A stretch of 64,000 bases of DNA from Methylomonas sp. MK1 (GTDB lineage: Bacteria > Pseudomonadota > Gammaproteobacteria > Methylococcales > Methylomonadaceae), in NCBI RefSeq assembly GCF_000365425.1, contig NZ_AQOV01000002.1, forward strand, positions 1,364,001-1,428,000. Reading direction: 5' to 3'. The notes under the pieces are model-generated. The model saw nothing but the letters and a program-made list of their open reading frames with translations, did not search any database and had not been told where the DNA came from. Below are positions 32,719 through 43,908 of the stretch, piece after piece. Each line of letters opens with the position of its first letter. Positions within the stretch are counted from its first letter, which is position 1. A program made the position numbers and the translations under genes.

Positions 32719-35115
32719 ATGAAAACAATCTGCGCAGACCATAAGCAAACGGACCGGCATGCTCTCACTTCAGCAAAAACAGAACTTGGACTGCTTTGCT
32801 TGCTGGGCACTGGTGTGCTTTTCGGCTTTACAACGGTGGTTAACGCCGATGAAGAGATCCCGGATACATTGAGCGGCGACGTGGTTTTGGAAAAAATCAT
32901 CGTTACCGATAAGTTTCCGGGGGTTAAGGCCCTAAATGCTTCGGACATGGAAGCGGATATTCTCACCAGCAAACGCGCGGCGGTCAGCGATACCGCCAAA
33001 TTGCTGGAAGACACGCCGGGGGTGAGTTTATACGGTGCCGGCGGCGTGTCCAGTTTGCCCGTGATACACGGCTTGAACGATGACCGGGTGAAGATAGACA
33101 TCAACGGCATGACGCTGACTTCGGCTTGTGCCAACCACATGAATCCGCCTTTGTCGTATATCGACCGCAGCAATATCGGCAAGATCACCATTTTGACCGG
33201 GGTGACGCCGGTGAGTTTGGGTGGCGACAGCATCGGCGGCACGATTTCGGTACAAACGCCCGATCCGGTATTTGCCGAGCCGGGCAAGGATATTTTGCTG
33301 GACGGCAGCGTCTCGTCGTTTTACCGCAGCAACGGCGACGCCTTCGGCGGCAGCATCGCCGCCGGCGTGGCGACACAAAACGTGCGGCTGGACTATACCG
33401 GTTCGCACACCGAAAGCATGAATTACAACGACGGCAACGGCCAGATCGTCAAATCCACCGCTTACGAAAACCAAAACCACTCGGCGGCTTTATCCTTCAA
33501 AACCGACAAGCATTTAGTCGTGATTCGTGGCGGTCAACAGCATATTCCATTCCAGGGCTTTCCGAATCAACGGATGGACTTGACCAACAACGACAGCATC
33601 TTCGGCAATATCATGCACAAGGGTAGTTTCGATTGGGGCTCGCTGGAGAGCAAGTTCTATTTCGAAAGCACGCAGCACAGCATGGATATCGGCGAGGACA
33701 AGCACAGTCAGTATCTCGATGGCACGGCTAGCGGCGGCACATTCGGGCCGCCTAACGATCAAATGCCGATGGAAACCCGTGGCCGCAACCTGGGTTATAA
33801 AATCCAAGCGGAAATTCCGTTCAACAAGCGCGACACCTATCGCATCGGCAACGAATATCATAGCAACAAGATCAACGATTATTGGCCGGCGGTACACACC
33901 AATACCAGTATCGCCGCCAACAATACCGACGCCCGCAGCGCTTACTCGATGATGGCGCCGGAAGCGTATTTGAATATCAACAATGGCGAACGTGAGCGGG
34001 TGGGATTTTTTGGCGAATGGGAAGCCAATTGGGACGCGAAATGGCGTAGTTTGTTAGGTCTACGCTACGACCACACCACCGCCAATACCGGCAACGTCCA
34101 GCCCTACAATCCCGATTTAATCAACACCGGTCCGGCGCGTACGGTGGATAGGGCCGGGGCGATTACCGCCTTAAACGCGGCGAATGCTTTTAACGCCCGC
34201 GACCGCGAGCGCAGCAACGACACCTTCGACGTCACTGCCTTGGTGCAATTTACTCCAAACGACATGAGCCAATACGAATTGGGTTACGCACGCAAAAACC
34301 GCGCGCCTAATTTATACGAGCGCTATGTCTGGGGGGCGCGCAATATGGATATGGCGATGATAGGCTGGCACGGCGACGGTAACGGCTACATCGGTAATAT
34401 GGACTTGACCGAGGAAACTGCGCACACCCTTAGCTTGACCGGCGCATTTCACGAGCCGAAAAACAATTTGTGGGAAGTTAACGTCACGCCTTATTTTACC
34501 TACGTGAACAACTTCATCGATGCCGATCGCTGCGTCAGCGCCTCGAATGCGGCAGCTAGCGGTTGCAAAGCCACGCCGCAAACCGCCACTAACAGCTTTG
34601 TCTATTTGCAATACGCCAATCACGATGCCCGGCTCTGGGGTATGGATGTGTCAGGTCGGGCGCGGCTGTATAAAGATCCAACCGTCGGTGAATTTGCGAC
34701 GCATACCACCATGAGTTATGTGCGCGGCGAGCGCATGGATGGCGGCAATCTGTATCACATAATGCCGTTCAACATGAAACTGAGCCTGGATCACCGCCTG
34801 CACGACTGGCAAAGCGCCATCGAAATGCAGTTTGTCGACGGTAAGGACGATGTACAGGCCATCCGCAACGAAACAGAGACGGCGGCTTATATCCTGCTAA
34901 ACGCCAGAACCGGCTACGAGTGGGGCAAGGTACGTTTTGATGTGGGATTGGATAACGTGCTGGATAAGCAGTATTACCATCCTTTGGCCGGCGCTTATTT
35001 GGGCGACCGCTATGGCATGAATCCCACAGCGGCGGCTAATGTCACCGTACCCTGGGGTAGAAACATCGCCGGGATGGGACGTTCGGCGTTTGTGGGTTTG
35101 ACCATCAAGTTCTGA
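32719..35115 (+). CDS. TonB-dependent outer-membrane receptor, OprC/NosA-like (probable copper receptor)
   Basis: A 798-residue receptor. ATG 32719 is favoured (AAGG upstream) over an open frame from 32659. The N-terminus has a membrane segment ELGLLCLLGTGVLFGFTTVV and an Asp/Glu-rich mature start, with TonB-box-like VVLEKIIVTDKF. The plug has LLEDTPGVSLYGAGGVSSLP, LTSACANHMNPPLSYID and GDSIGGTISVQTP. The SACANHMNPP segment with nearby Met and His is characteristic of the OprC/NosA copper-receptor branch. The beta-barrel ends with AFVGLTIKF (terminal Phe). Copper uptake matters in methanotrophs, which fits but does not prove the substrate. Confidence 0.87.
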   Translation: MKTICADHKQTDRHALTSAKTELGLLCLLGTGVLFGFTTVVNADEEIPDTLSGDVVLEKIIVTDKFPGVKALNASDMEADILTSKRAAVSDTAKLLEDTPGVSLYGAGGVSSLPVIHGLNDDRVKIDINGMTLTSACANHMNPPLSYIDRSNIGKITILTGVTPVSLGGDSIGGTISVQTPDPVFAEPGKDILLDGSVSSFYRSNGDAFGGSIAAGVATQNVRLDYTGSHTESMNYNDGNGQIVKSTAYENQNHSAALSFKTDKHLVVIRGGQQHIPFQGFPNQRMDLTNNDSIFGNIMHKGSFDWGSLESKFYFESTQHSMDIGEDKHSQYLDGTASGGTFGPPNDQMPMETRGRNLGYKIQAEIPFNKRDTYRIGNEYHSNKINDYWPAVHTNTSIAANNTDARSAYSMMAPEAYLNINNGERERVGFFGEWEANWDAKWRSLLGLRYDHTTANTGNVQPYNPDLINTGPARTVDRAGAITALNAANAFNARDRERSNDTFDVTALVQFTPNDMSQYELGYARKNRAPNLYERYVWGARNMDMAMIGWHGDGNGYIGNMDLTEETAHTLSLTGAFHEPKNNLWEVNVTPYFTYVNNFIDADRCVSASNAAASGCKATPQTATNSFVYLQYANHDARLWGMDVSGRARLYKDPTVGEFATHTTMSYVRGERMDGGNLYHIMPFNMKLSLDHRLHDWQSAIEMQFVDGKDDVQAIRNETETAAYILLNARTGYEWGKVRFDVGLDNVLDKQYYHPLAGAYLGDRYGMNPTAAANVTVPWGRNIAGMGRSAFVGLTIKF

Positions 35116-35126
35116 GTCATGCCGAT

Positions 35127-35156
35127 GCATCACCCCGCTTGAAGTTGGGGTGATGC
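35127..35156. terminator. bidirectional-type terminator hairpin between convergent genes
   Basis: GCATCACCCC (35127-35136) and GGGGTGATGC (35147-35156) form a perfect 10-bp stem around a 10-base loop, lying between the receptor stop (35115) and the cysZ stop (35167). The T-run is weak on both strands. Confidence 0.6.
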
Positions 35157-35166
35157 TTATGGGAAG

Positions 35167-35910
35167 TTAAGCCGATTGTGGCGCGGTGGATTGTGCTTCC
35201 GACAAACGGTACACATAAATCGTCGCGCCGATTACCGCCGCTTGGCCCATCAATAAATTGACGATCGGCAAGGTCAGGCCCAGGCCGGTCAGGCCGCCGA
35301 AGCTTATCACCCCCCAACGTGTCTGCTTCATGAATTGTTTCTGCTCAGGAAACGGCATTCCGCGTTCTTCCAGCGGGTACGCCAAAAACTCCATCGCGAT
35401 ACCCCACGCAGCAAATACCGCCCACAGCAAGGGTGCGATCAGATTGACCACCGGAATTAGAAACAGTAGAAGCAAGGGCAAGACTCGTATCAACAGATAA
35501 CCGACTCGCCGCAGTTCGCCAAAAAATACCTTATCCCAGGGCAGGTCGGCTTTGACCACGCTGCCGCCGCTAATCAGTTGCAAGGTCTTGGCAGCTAACT
35601 GGCTGTAGTAGGGCGCGGCGATCAAATTGGCGAACAGGGTAAAGGTGAAGAAGCCGATTATCAAAAAGCTGATAAAAAACAGCGGCCATAAAATCCAGTT
35701 CAACCAGGACAGCCAGTCCGGGATAAAGGAATGAATCAAGGCCGACACCGAATGGTAGCCCAGCACGAAAGCGCCGGTGTACAACACCATATTGATGAAC
35801 AAGGGGATTAACAGATATTTGCGCAACTCGGGATGGGTGAGCATTTTCACGCCCTGCCACAAACAGCCAAGTGCGAACAATGGGTTGTTGCCGCGCGGTA
35901 AATTTAACAT
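35167..35910 (-). CDS. cysZ: CysZ/EI24-type sulfate permease-like membrane protein
   Basis: A 247-residue membrane protein with EI24-domain features: the N-terminal LWQGVKMLTHPELRKYLLIP, helices NMVLYTGAFVLGY and ILWPLFFISFLIIGFFTFTL, the conserved AAPYYSQLA, and later LLIRVLPLLLLFLIPVVNLI. CysZ carries sulfate or sulfite into the cell in Escherichia coli, although some EI24 proteins are of unknown function. The start at 35910 has AAGGAG upstream and overlaps the last 7 bases of mtnA, so the two are translationally coupled, which suggests a sulfur-metabolism link. Confidence 0.85.
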   Translation of the reverse strand: MLNLPRGNNPLFALGCLWQGVKMLTHPELRKYLLIPLFINMVLYTGAFVLGYHSVSALIHSFIPDWLSWLNWILWPLFFISFLIIGFFTFTLFANLIAAPYYSQLAAKTLQLISGGSVVKADLPWDKVFFGELRRVGYLLIRVLPLLLLFLIPVVNLIAPLLWAVFAAWGIAMEFLAYPLEERGMPFPEQKQFMKQTRWGVISFGGLTGLGLTLPIVNLLMGQAAVIGATIYVYRLSEAQSTAPQSA

Positions 35911-36941
35911 GATGCTAAGCTCCTTACCCCGTGTAGACCGGGATCGATAACCACGCCGCGTTCGGTGACGATGGCGCTAATCAAGGCGGCCGGGGTGACG
36001 TCGAACACCGGGTTCCAGGCGTTTACCAGCGAGCCTTCGTTTATGTAACAATCCGCTAGTAATTCTTTGGGATTGCGCTCCTCAATTTCAATGCTGTCGC
36101 CGTTTGCCATGCTGAAATCGAAGGTGGAAGAGGGGGCTGCAACCATCATTTTCACACCATGTTGTTTGGCTAATACCGCCAGCGAATACGTGCCGATTTT
36201 GTTGGCCACGTCGCCGTTAGCGGCGATCCGGTCCGCGCCAACGATGATCCAATCGATTTTGCCGGACTTCATCAGCCAAGCGGCGGCCGAATCGGCGATC
36301 AAGGTGGCAGGGATACCGTCTTGCGCCAGTTCCCACACCGTCAAGCGCGCACCTTGCAGCCAGGGCCGGGTTTCGTCGGCGTAGACGTTTTGGAGTTGAC
36401 CGCGCTGGTGCAAACTGCGGATCACGCCCAGTGCGGTGCCATAACCGCCGGTAGCCAGCGCGCCCGCGTTGCAATGCGTCAACACCGCTTTGGCATTGCC
36501 GATGACATCGGCGCCGCGCTCGCCCATGGCGTGATTGGCGGCGATGTCTTCGGCGTGAATTTGCTCGGCCAATTGGCTCAGTGCCACGATGGGTTCCGCC
36601 GGATTTTGTGCTAAAAGACTACGCATCTTGTCCAGCGCCCAGAACAAGTTTACCGCCGTCGGTCGGGAGGCGGCTAACTGTTGAATGTCTTGTGCCACGG
36701 CGTTTTGCCAATCGCCGTTCGGATAATGTTGTATCGTCGATAGCACTACGCCGTAAGCGGCGGCGATGCCTATCGCCGGCGCGCCGCGTACCCGCATCGA
36801 GGCTATGGCTTCGGTGACGCCGGCGGCGTCGTTGTATTCGTCGTAGGTGATGGTTTCCGGCAGCAAGCGCTGGTCCAGCACTTTCAGGCTGTGTCCGCTC
36901 CATTGCAAGGCTTGTACGGAAAGTTTTTGGCTTGTACTCAT
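35904..36941 (-). CDS. mtnA: S-methyl-5-thioribose-1-phosphate isomerase (MtnA)
   Basis: A 345-residue eIF-2B-alpha-like isomerase with the standard motifs RGAPAIGIAAAYG (near 50), HCNAGALATGGYGTALG with the catalytic-type Cys (near 160) and GADRIAANGDVANKIGTY with the catalytic-type Asp (near 240). It converts methylthioribose-1-phosphate to methylthioribulose-1-phosphate in methionine salvage. ATG 36941 is chosen by family length, and the longer frame to 37040 adds nothing conserved. cysZ overlaps its end by 7 bases. mtaD, which supplies the same pathway, is at 43909 on the other strand. Confidence 0.95.
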   Translation of the reverse strand: MSTSQKLSVQALQWSGHSLKVLDQRLLPETITYDEYNDAAGVTEAIASMRVRGAPAIGIAAAYGVVLSTIQHYPNGDWQNAVAQDIQQLAASRPTAVNLFWALDKMRSLLAQNPAEPIVALSQLAEQIHAEDIAANHAMGERGADVIGNAKAVLTHCNAGALATGGYGTALGVIRSLHQRGQLQNVYADETRPWLQGARLTVWELAQDGIPATLIADSAAAWLMKSGKIDWIIVGADRIAANGDVANKIGTYSLAVLAKQHGVKMMVAAPSSTFDFSMANGDSIEIEERNPKELLADCYINEGSLVNAWNPVFDVTPAALISAIVTERGVVIDPGLHGVRSLASC

Positions 36942-37152
36942 GGTGGTTCCGTTTAAATCCAAAGAATAAATGATTGAGATGGCTCTGAGTCCCAGCAACT
37001 GGCAATTCCCGATGCTCTCAGAGGGCACAAGAGCGGTCAATTTGTGTTGAAAATACTAGCTAGACGCGGCCATAGTCAGGCATATAAGCATTATTTTAAG
37101 GTGTTTTTATGCTTACTGCTGTACTTGTCGATATTGGTCGGGTTAATAGTGT

Positions 37153-40100
37153 TTAAGCTTTGGTAAATGCCACGAATTCCGTGTGTTGTCCGAGCAACTG
37201 CCGCAAGTTTGCCAGTGCGCCCGGTAGATCGTAATTTTCAATTTGTCTGCTAATTATCTCGACCTGTTGCGCTTCCTCCAGCAGACTGGTCAATGTGGGC
37301 GCTATCTTGTGCCAACTATCGACAGCGTCAATATTGTCGCTCGCCAGCATGCTTAGAAGCTTGGGTATAAGCGCCTTGAGCTGGTCGGTGTCGAGCATGG
37401 CAGTTATTTCCTCGCTAGTAGTCGGATTAACCAATAACTTACGAATTTCCGTCGCAGCCGCCGCCAAGGCCAAGCATAGTGGGTCGCAGCTGGCGGCAAT
37501 AGCCGAACGCTCCTCGGTCGATTTTATGCTTTGCTCCAAAATCGCCGCCAAGGCCCGCACTTGCTCCAGCCCCAGCGTCGCCGCCACACCCTTCAATGTG
37601 TGGGCTAGACGCCGGGCGGTCTCCATGTCGTCAGCTTCAACTGTTTCGACTATTTTCCGCGCATCGTCGAGATGTGAATCAACAAAACGCCGCAACATCT
37701 TTTCATAGCTGTGGTGCTTGCCGGCAAAGCTGCGCAGCCCGATGGCAGTATCCAGAACCAATGACTTGTCCGGATTTACTTTTTCTGCGGGTGGAGAATT
37801 GGGAGTGCCGCGATTGTCCGGCAGCCAGCGGCTCAACATGGCGAATAACATGTCGGGATCGACCGGTTTAGCCAGAAAATCGTTCATACCGGCATTCAGG
37901 CATTCTTGGCGATCTTCCTGAAAGGCATTGGCGGTCATCGCAATAATCGTTAAAGTCTGACAATTGGGCAATTGCCGAACTAGCCGGGTGGCTTCCAGTC
38001 CGTCCATTATTGGCATATGCATGTCCATCAATATTAGATCGTAGCGTCGGTTTTTTACCATGTTTAACGCTTCGGCACCGTGATTGGCAAGTTCGACCGT
38101 CAATCCGGTGGTTTCCAATAGTTCTCTTGCTACCTCTTGATTGATTTCGTTGTCTTCGACTAGCAAGATGGTTGCGTCGCGGCGAAAGTCAGCGGTATCG
38201 GTAGCCAGCAAGACGTTGCGCGGATTGCGGTCGGATTTTAGTTTGACGGTAAACCAAAAGGTGCTGCCCATGCCCTTGGTGCTAGTGACTCCCACCGTGC
38301 CGCCCATCATGTTGGCAAGGTGGCGGCTAATCGTCAGGCCCAGACCGGTGCCGCCGTATTTGCGGGTGGTGGAACTTTGGCCTTGTTCGAAGGCTTCGAA
38401 CACGCGGGCTTGTTGTTCGTCGTCCAGACCTATGCCGGTGTCTCGCACTTCGAAACGGACTTCAATGTGTTCCGCCGATTGTGTCAGCAAGCAGGCTTTG
38501 AGCAAGATTTCGCCGGCATCGGTGAATTTGATGGCGTTGCCCAGATAATTGATCAAAATCTGGCCGATACGCAAAGGGTCGCCGAGCAAGGGCATAACAG
38601 CTAAAGCATCATCGAGCTCTTTTGAAAATCTAAGACCCTTGCCGCGCGCCCGCTCCGCCATCATGCTGTAGGCATGGTCCAATAAGGCTGCCACCTTAAT
38701 AGGCGTTTCTTCTATCTGCAAGCGCTCTGCTTCGATTTTCGACAGATCCAGAATATCGTTGATCAGACTCAATAAATGCTTGCTGGCATAGGTGATTTTA
38801 TCGAGTTTATCTAGTTGGTCGGGTTGATTTAGCTCGCGCTGCAACAGATGAGACATACCCAAAATCGCATTCATCGGCGTGCGTATTTCATGGCTCATAT
38901 TGGCTAGAAAGGTACTTTTCGACAGACTGGCGGCTTCGGCTTGTTCCTTGGCCGCGAGCAGGGCAAGTTCCAATTCCTTGCGGGCCGTCAGGTCGGTGTG
39001 GGTACCCACCGCGCGAATGGCCTGGCCGCTCTGGTCTCGTTCGACGACTTTGGCGCGGCTTAAAATCCATTTGTAGCTGCCATCCTTGGCGCGCATTTGA
39101 AACTCCATTTCGTAAATTCCCTTTTTTTGCAGTTCTTGCTGCGCTTGTTCAACAATTTGTGCTCTATGCTCCGGATGCAGCAGTTGCATCCAATGGCTGT
39201 TTGCATCTTGCCCGAGCTCGCCTGGTTCGTAGCCCAACATTTCGAAATAAGCCTGATTGCAATAACTGGAGTTGTCGCGAATATTCCAGTCCCAGATGCC
39301 ATCATTGCTGGCTGCCAGCGCAAAGCCCAAACGTTCTTCGCTGATTTTCAGCTCGACGGTACGTTCGGCAACCAGGGTTTCCAGATGTTGGCGATAGTTG
39401 GCCAGCTCAGCTTCGGCTTTTTTCTTTTCGGTCATGTCTCGCCAGACGGCGTGCAACAAAGCCTTGTCTTTGCGGCGTATGGCGGTAAGCAACACTTCCG
39501 TAGGGAAGCACTCGCCGTTGGCGCGCACATGCAGCCACTCGAATTGATGGCTGCCGTTTTTCAGCGCAATATGCATCATCTCGTTTGCTTTATCCGCGGA
39601 TGATTGCCCATCAGGCTGAAATTGGGGCGATAGCTGTTCGGGGCTGATGTTTTTCAGCGCGTCGAAGTTATCCAGGCCCAGCATGTCCAGACAGGCGCGA
39701 TTGGCGTTAACGAAGCGGCCATCTTCAAGGATGCTGATTGCTTCCTTGGTATCCTCGAAAAGCGTCCGAAACTGTTCTTCACTCTCGCGTATCCGTTGTT
39801 CGGCATCGCGGCGTTCGGTAATGTCCATGTGCGTACCACTGACGATTAAGGGCTTACCGTCCGCCGTACGTTGGGTCACCCTGCCGCGGTCGGCGATCCA
39901 AACCCAGCGACCGTCCTTATGACGCATGCGCAAATCGCACTGGTAGTAATCGCTCAGGCCGGCCAAGTGCTCTTCCAGTAAGAGGTTGGCAAGTTTAAGG
40001 TCTTCGGGATGAACGAATTGTTCCCAGCTATGCGTGGTAAATGGCTGAAGTCCAATGAGTTGATAACCGAAGATCTCCGCCCAGCGTTCGTTGAAAACGG

Positions 40101-42573
40101 CTTGGCCGGTTTGCAGATTCCATTCCCAGGTGCCAGCGTGGGTGGCTTCGATAATATCCGCGAGTCTGCGGCGTTCGTCGGCCAGTTGATTGGTGATTTG
40201 CTTGCGTGCGGTAATATCGCGGCACACACAAAATACCAGATTGGTATTGCCCCAATTGACGCCACTCATGCTGACTTCTACGTCGAAGCAATTGCCGTCC
40301 GGCCGGCGATGGCGGGTTTCAATGACCTCATCGGTACGCGGCAGATCGGAATAGTTTTCGCGAATTTGTTGTTCAGTTAATTCCGCTTCGAAGTCCCAGG
40401 TATAAAGTTGCAAGACTTCTTCGAGTTTGTAGCCCAGCATGTCACAAAAGCGTTTGTTGGCTTCTATCACCCGGTGGCTTTGGTCGATGATGACGATGCC
40501 GTCCGAGCTGTTATCCACCAGCACGCGATGCAGTTCGGCTTTCTCCGATAACTCTTTTAGCAGCTGTTTTTGCTCCGTGGTATCGGTCCAGATAGCGGCA
40601 AAATAATTGCGTTCCCGGAATGTGACCCGTTTGATACGGACGTTAACGTCCCGCAAGCTACCGTCTTTGTGGCGGTGCAAGGTATCGAAGCAGGCGTTGC
40701 CTTGTTTGAATAAAGCCCGCAAATGTTGGCGAATCTTGATGTGGTTTTGGTCAGCGAGAATGTCTCGCACCGATAGTTGCGCAAATTCTTCACGGCTATA
40801 GCCTAGGCTATTGCAGGCCGTGTCGTTGAATTCGACAAAAGCTAAACTGCCGGCGGCAATCAGCGCGATGGAATCAAGGGCCTGAGCAACGATGGTGCGA
40901 TGAATTTCTTCGCGTTCCTTAAATTGCAAATGCACCAAGTGTTGATCCAGAACCGTGGCCAGCCGTTCGGCTACTGTGTCGAGTAAAGCACGCTCCTCCC
41001 GCAGAAACGGACCTTCCTGTTCCGTTGGCCGTGATTCCAGGTAAAAAATACTGATACGGCCGGGCGCGCCGGTTTGAGTGTTGAGCCGAGCGCTGAGTTG
41101 GTAAGGGGTTTCGCGGAAATTGGCGCTGCTGACTAAAAGGCCTTCCCATTCGATAAGGGCCGCGGTGATTTCCGGGTATTGCCAGCCGCTCGGCAGAATG
41201 TCGGCGACCGACTGGAGCATGGCAACCGGACCCTGGTCCTTGTCTTCGGTTTTTTTAAAAATGGTAAAAAGGCATTCGCGTTCCTTGATTCGCTCCTGCA
41301 ATTGCCTTTGGATGCGGTGTGTTTCGGTGATTTCGCGCGCGACGCCCAATATGCCGAGAAGTTTGCCGTCTGTAGTGGTCACCGGGGTTTTGATGGTTTC
41401 GTAAAGGCCCGTATGTTTGCCATCGGCAAAGGTGAGCCACTCTTTATTCACACAAGGCTTGCCGGCGGCAACCGCCACCAAATCGCGTTCGCGGAAAAAA
41501 TCGGCTAACTCTTCATTCACAAAATCGTAATCGGTCTTGCCGACTACCTGCTCCTCGGTTGTGCCGCATAAGGGCTCGAAACTGGGATTGCAGAGCAAAT
41601 AAATGCCATTCGGATCTTTAAGCCAGACCATGTCGGGCATGGCTTTTATCAGGGTGCGGAACAGTTCTTCCTTTTCACTTAGGGTTTCCAGGGTCTGCTG
41701 ACGCTCGGAAAAATAGCTCGCCAACGCCATACCGACTATCGACAATACCGATATGAATATCCAGTAATTCAATTCGTGTTGATTGCCCAGATCATGCTCG
41801 AAAAATCCCCAACGCTGTTGGCTGCTACCAAGCATGGCTTGCACGGCGGCGGTGGTTAGAGCTAGCGTGGTGGCGCGCTTGCCAAGTCTTACTGCTATCC
41901 AGCTGATCGATAAAAATAGTAAATGGCTTTTGGCGTAGCCGCCGATACTGGCATGTAACCAGTCGAGAAACACAATTTGCCCGAGTAAACCGTTCAAGGC
42001 CAGCATCAGTAGCGCTTCGCCAATGGATTTGGCATTTAGTCGGTGTGGTGTGTCGCACCAGACCAGGATTAGCGGCGTAATTAAAATGATTCCTAAACTA
42101 TCGCCCATCCACCAGTTCATAAGGCTGCTGGTGAAAGCGCTTTGCTGGATAAGGTCGGCGTTGACCAAGGCCAGAGAAGCAACCAGCGCGGGTAGCGCAC
42201 AGGCAATAAAACCGCCGAGGCAAATCAGTATTAAATAGTCGCGTAAAGTTGGCAGTGTGGCATCAAACCGCTGATGTCGCCGGACTAACCAAGCGCCAAA
42301 CCCGGCGCCGGCAACGCTTCCCAAGGACATGATCGTTGCCGTAGGCAGCGGTTTACCTTGCAACAGGTTGAGCGTCAGTGCGCCCAGCAAAACGGCCCAG
42401 AGATAGTTTTTACCGCCCAGTAAAGTAGCGGCCAGCGCTACGCCGCTGGCAACGAAAAAAATGCTGGCACTACCGTCCGGGGTGAAGTAAAGCAGAGAAA
42501 TTTGGCCCGTGAACGCGTAAACACTGGCAACTGCGATGAGCTTTAGGTAGATCAGCGCGGACAGTTTAGGCAT
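37153..42573 (-). CDS. giant MASE1 hybrid histidine kinase (six PAS modules, HisKA, HATPase, REC, Hpt)
   Basis: An 1806-residue kinase. A MASE1 membrane sensor occupies the first 280 or so residues ([35 protein letters not shown]). PAS modules follow at about 300 ([14 protein letters not shown]), 570, 690, 810 ([13 protein letters not shown]), 945 and 1080, with a GAF-like stretch near 420-550. HisKA is [17 protein letters not shown] (near 1230). HATPase_c has [19 protein letters not shown] and [19 protein letters not shown]. The receiver has [13 protein letters not shown], the Hpt [10 protein letters not shown], and a further helical C-terminal extension is seen. ATG 42573 is used in place of TTG 42594. 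It is followed on the same strand by mtnA and preceded by the HD-GYP gene, its likely partner. Confidence 0.93.
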   Translation of the reverse strand: MPKLSALIYLKLIAVASVYAFTGQISLLYFTPDGSASIFFVASGVALAATLLGGKNYLWAVLLGALTLNLLQGKPLPTATIMSLGSVAGAGFGAWLVRRHQRFDATLPTLRDYLILICLGGFIACALPALVASLALVNADLIQQSAFTSSLMNWWMGDSLGIILITPLILVWCDTPHRLNAKSIGEALLMLALNGLLGQIVFLDWLHASIGGYAKSHLLFLSISWIAVRLGKRATTLALTTAAVQAMLGSSQQRWGFFEHDLGNQHELNYWIFISVLSIVGMALASYFSERQQTLETLSEKEELFRTLIKAMPDMVWLKDPNGIYLLCNPSFEPLCGTTEEQVVGKTDYDFVNEELADFFRERDLVAVAAGKPCVNKEWLTFADGKHTGLYETIKTPVTTTDGKLLGILGVAREITETHRIQRQLQERIKERECLFTIFKKTEDKDQGPVAMLQSVADILPSGWQYPEITAALIEWEGLLVSSANFRETPYQLSARLNTQTGAPGRISIFYLESRPTEQEGPFLREERALLDTVAERLATVLDQHLVHLQFKEREEIHRTIVAQALDSIALIAAGSLAFVEFNDTACNSLGYSREEFAQLSVRDILADQNHIKIRQHLRALFKQGNACFDTLHRHKDGSLRDVNVRIKRVTFRERNYFAAIWTDTTEQKQLLKELSEKAELHRVLVDNSSDGIVIIDQSHRVIEANKRFCDMLGYKLEEVLQLYTWDFEAELTEQQIRENYSDLPRTDEVIETRHRRPDGNCFDVEVSMSGVNWGNTNLVFCVCRDITARKQITNQLADERRRLADIIEATHAGTWEWNLQTGQAVFNERWAEIFGYQLIGLQPFTTHSWEQFVHPEDLKLANLLLEEHLAGLSDYYQCDLRMRHKDGRWVWIADRGRVTQRTADGKPLIVSGTHMDITERRDAEQRIRESEEQFRTLFEDTKEAISILEDGRFVNANRACLDMLGLDNFDALKNISPEQLSPQFQPDGQSSADKANEMMHIALKNGSHQFEWLHVRANGECFPTEVLLTAIRRKDKALLHAVWRDMTEKKKAEAELANYRQHLETLVAERTVELKISEERLGFALAASNDGIWDWNIRDNSSYCNQAYFEMLGYEPGELGQDANSHWMQLLHPEHRAQIVEQAQQELQKKGIYEMEFQMRAKDGSYKWILSRAKVVERDQSGQAIRAVGTHTDLTARKELELALLAAKEQAEAASLSKSTFLANMSHEIRTPMNAILGMSHLLQRELNQPDQLDKLDKITYASKHLLSLINDILDLSKIEAERLQIEETPIKVAALLDHAYSMMAERARGKGLRFSKELDDALAVMPLLGDPLRIGQILINYLGNAIKFTDAGEILLKACLLTQSAEHIEVRFEVRDTGIGLDDEQQARVFEAFEQGQSSTTRKYGGTGLGLTISRHLANMMGGTVGVTSTKGMGSTFWFTVKLKSDRNPRNVLLATDTADFRRDATILLVEDNEINQEVARELLETTGLTVELANHGAEALNMVKNRRYDLILMDMHMPIMDGLEATRLVRQLPNCQTLTIIAMTANAFQEDRQECLNAGMNDFLAKPVDPDMLFAMLSRWLPDNRGTPNSPPAEKVNPDKSLVLDTAIGLRSFAGKHHSYEKMLRRFVDSHLDDARKIVETVEADDMETARRLAHTLKGVAATLGLEQVRALAAILEQSIKSTEERSAIAASCDPLCLALAAAATEIRKLLVNPTTSEEITAMLDTDQLKALIPKLLSMLASDNIDAVDSWHKIAPTLTSLLEEAQQVEIISRQIENYDLPGALANLRQLLGQHTEFVAFTKA

Positions 42574-42669
42574 AAAACCCGTTTGAATTTGCAAAGAACG
42601 TTTGCTCTCGATGCGTTGCAGGTGTTTGACATGTCATCGGTTTAGGCGGTTTTCAGTGTGCGTCTTTCA

Positions 42670-43791
42670 TCAATATGTACTCTCAAATTCCGTATCGGCG
42701 TAGCGCAGCGCAATTGAAATGAATTGCTCCAGACAGTTGCTGAATGCATCCACGATCATCGGATCGAAGTGCTTGCCTTTGCCTTCTTGAATGACGGAAA
42801 CCGCCAGTTCCAGCGGCATGGCTTTCTTGTAACAACGGCGATTGATCAGGGCGTCGAACACATCCGCCAGTGCCATCAGTCTTGCCGGCAATGGGATGTT
42901 CTCGCCGGCCAATCCGTCCGGATAACCGCTGCCGTCCCATTTCTCGTGATGATAGTGGGCGATTTTCATCGCTACGTGCAGAAAATCGAACACCGATTGA
43001 TCCGCCTCATCTTGAATGGCGCGGCTGATCGCTTCGGCACCCAAAGCCGAGTGGGTGCGCATGATGGTCCATTCGTCTTCGGTCAATTTACCGGGCTTTA
43101 ATAGAATCTGATCGGGGATGCCGACTTTGCCTATGTCGTGCAACGGCGCTGCTTTGGTGATTAGCTCGATGCAGTGTGCGTCGCGAATTTCCGGGTGATG
43201 CATGCGCGCCAATTCTTGGCACAATACCTCAACGTAGCCTTGCGTCCGCAGAATGTGATTGCCGGTTTCGTTGTCGCGGGTTTCCGCCAGGCTGGCCAGG
43301 GCGCGCATGCTGGCATCTTGAATCAGTTGATTTTGTTTCATGCGGCGCGCCACTTCGGCTTCCAGCCAGAGGTTTTGATCGCGCATCCGGTCGCGGGCCT
43401 GCTTTAATTCCAGTTGGCTGCGCACGCGTGCCAACACGATGGCGGGCCGCAGGGGTTTGGTGATGTAGTCGGCTGCACCGAGTGCCAGGCCCAGAGTTTC
43501 ATCGTCCGTGGCGTCCAAAGCAGTGACAAAAATGACCGGTATTTCGGCGGTATGCGGGTTTTCGCGTAGGCGACTCAGCACCGTATAACCGTCCATTTCC
43601 GGCATAATGACGTCCAGCAAAATTAAATCGGGGCGTGGATCGGAGTTGGCGGAGGCCAGCGCGCGCGGGCCGTTGATAGCGACACGCAAGTTGTAGTTGG
43701 GCTTAAGGAGATCGCCAAGGGTCGCGATGTTTTCCGGCGTGTCGTCCACAATCAGGATAGTCGTAGTTGCGACAGTTTGGTTGTTGCTCAT
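42670..43791 (-). CDS. response regulator with HD-GYP phosphodiesterase output (RpfG-like)
   Basis: A 373-residue protein. The receiver domain ([15 protein letters not shown] at the start, phospho-acceptor Asp in [15 protein letters not shown] near 62, Lys in DYITKPLRP) is followed by a short coiled coil and an HD-GYP domain. That domain has [19 protein letters not shown] with the metal-binding [16 protein letters not shown] with GYP, and ADVFDAL. HD-GYP enzymes hydrolyse cyclic di-GMP. It is 96 bases upstream of the giant hybrid kinase, whose phosphorelay probably drives it. ATG 43791 is used, with 43809 also possible. Confidence 0.92.
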   Translation of the reverse strand: MSNNQTVATTTILIVDDTPENIATLGDLLKPNYNLRVAINGPRALASANSDPRPDLILLDVIMPEMDGYTVLSRLRENPHTAEIPVIFVTALDATDDETLGLALGAADYITKPLRPAIVLARVRSQLELKQARDRMRDQNLWLEAEVARRMKQNQLIQDASMRALASLAETRDNETGNHILRTQGYVEVLCQELARMHHPEIRDAHCIELITKAAPLHDIGKVGIPDQILLKPGKLTEDEWTIMRTHSALGAEAISRAIQDEADQSVFDFLHVAMKIAHYHHEKWDGSGYPDGLAGENIPLPARLMALADVFDALINRRCYKKAMPLELAVSVIQEGKGKHFDPMIVDAFSNCLEQFISIALRYADTEFESTY

Positions 43792-43908
43792 AAAGATCTG
43801 GCCGTCCATAGGGTGCAGGTGAAATAGCCTGGGCCACAACAAGTTTCTCCGCAGGCGAGCAAGCCCGCTAACGAGGTATAATTGCCGCTTTGCATATCGG
43901 GAGAACCC

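Noticed and set aside
32640..33287. 215-codon minus-strand frame antisense to the copper-type receptor
   Set aside because: It mirrors codon structure of the receptor gene, has no family features and no ribosome binding site.
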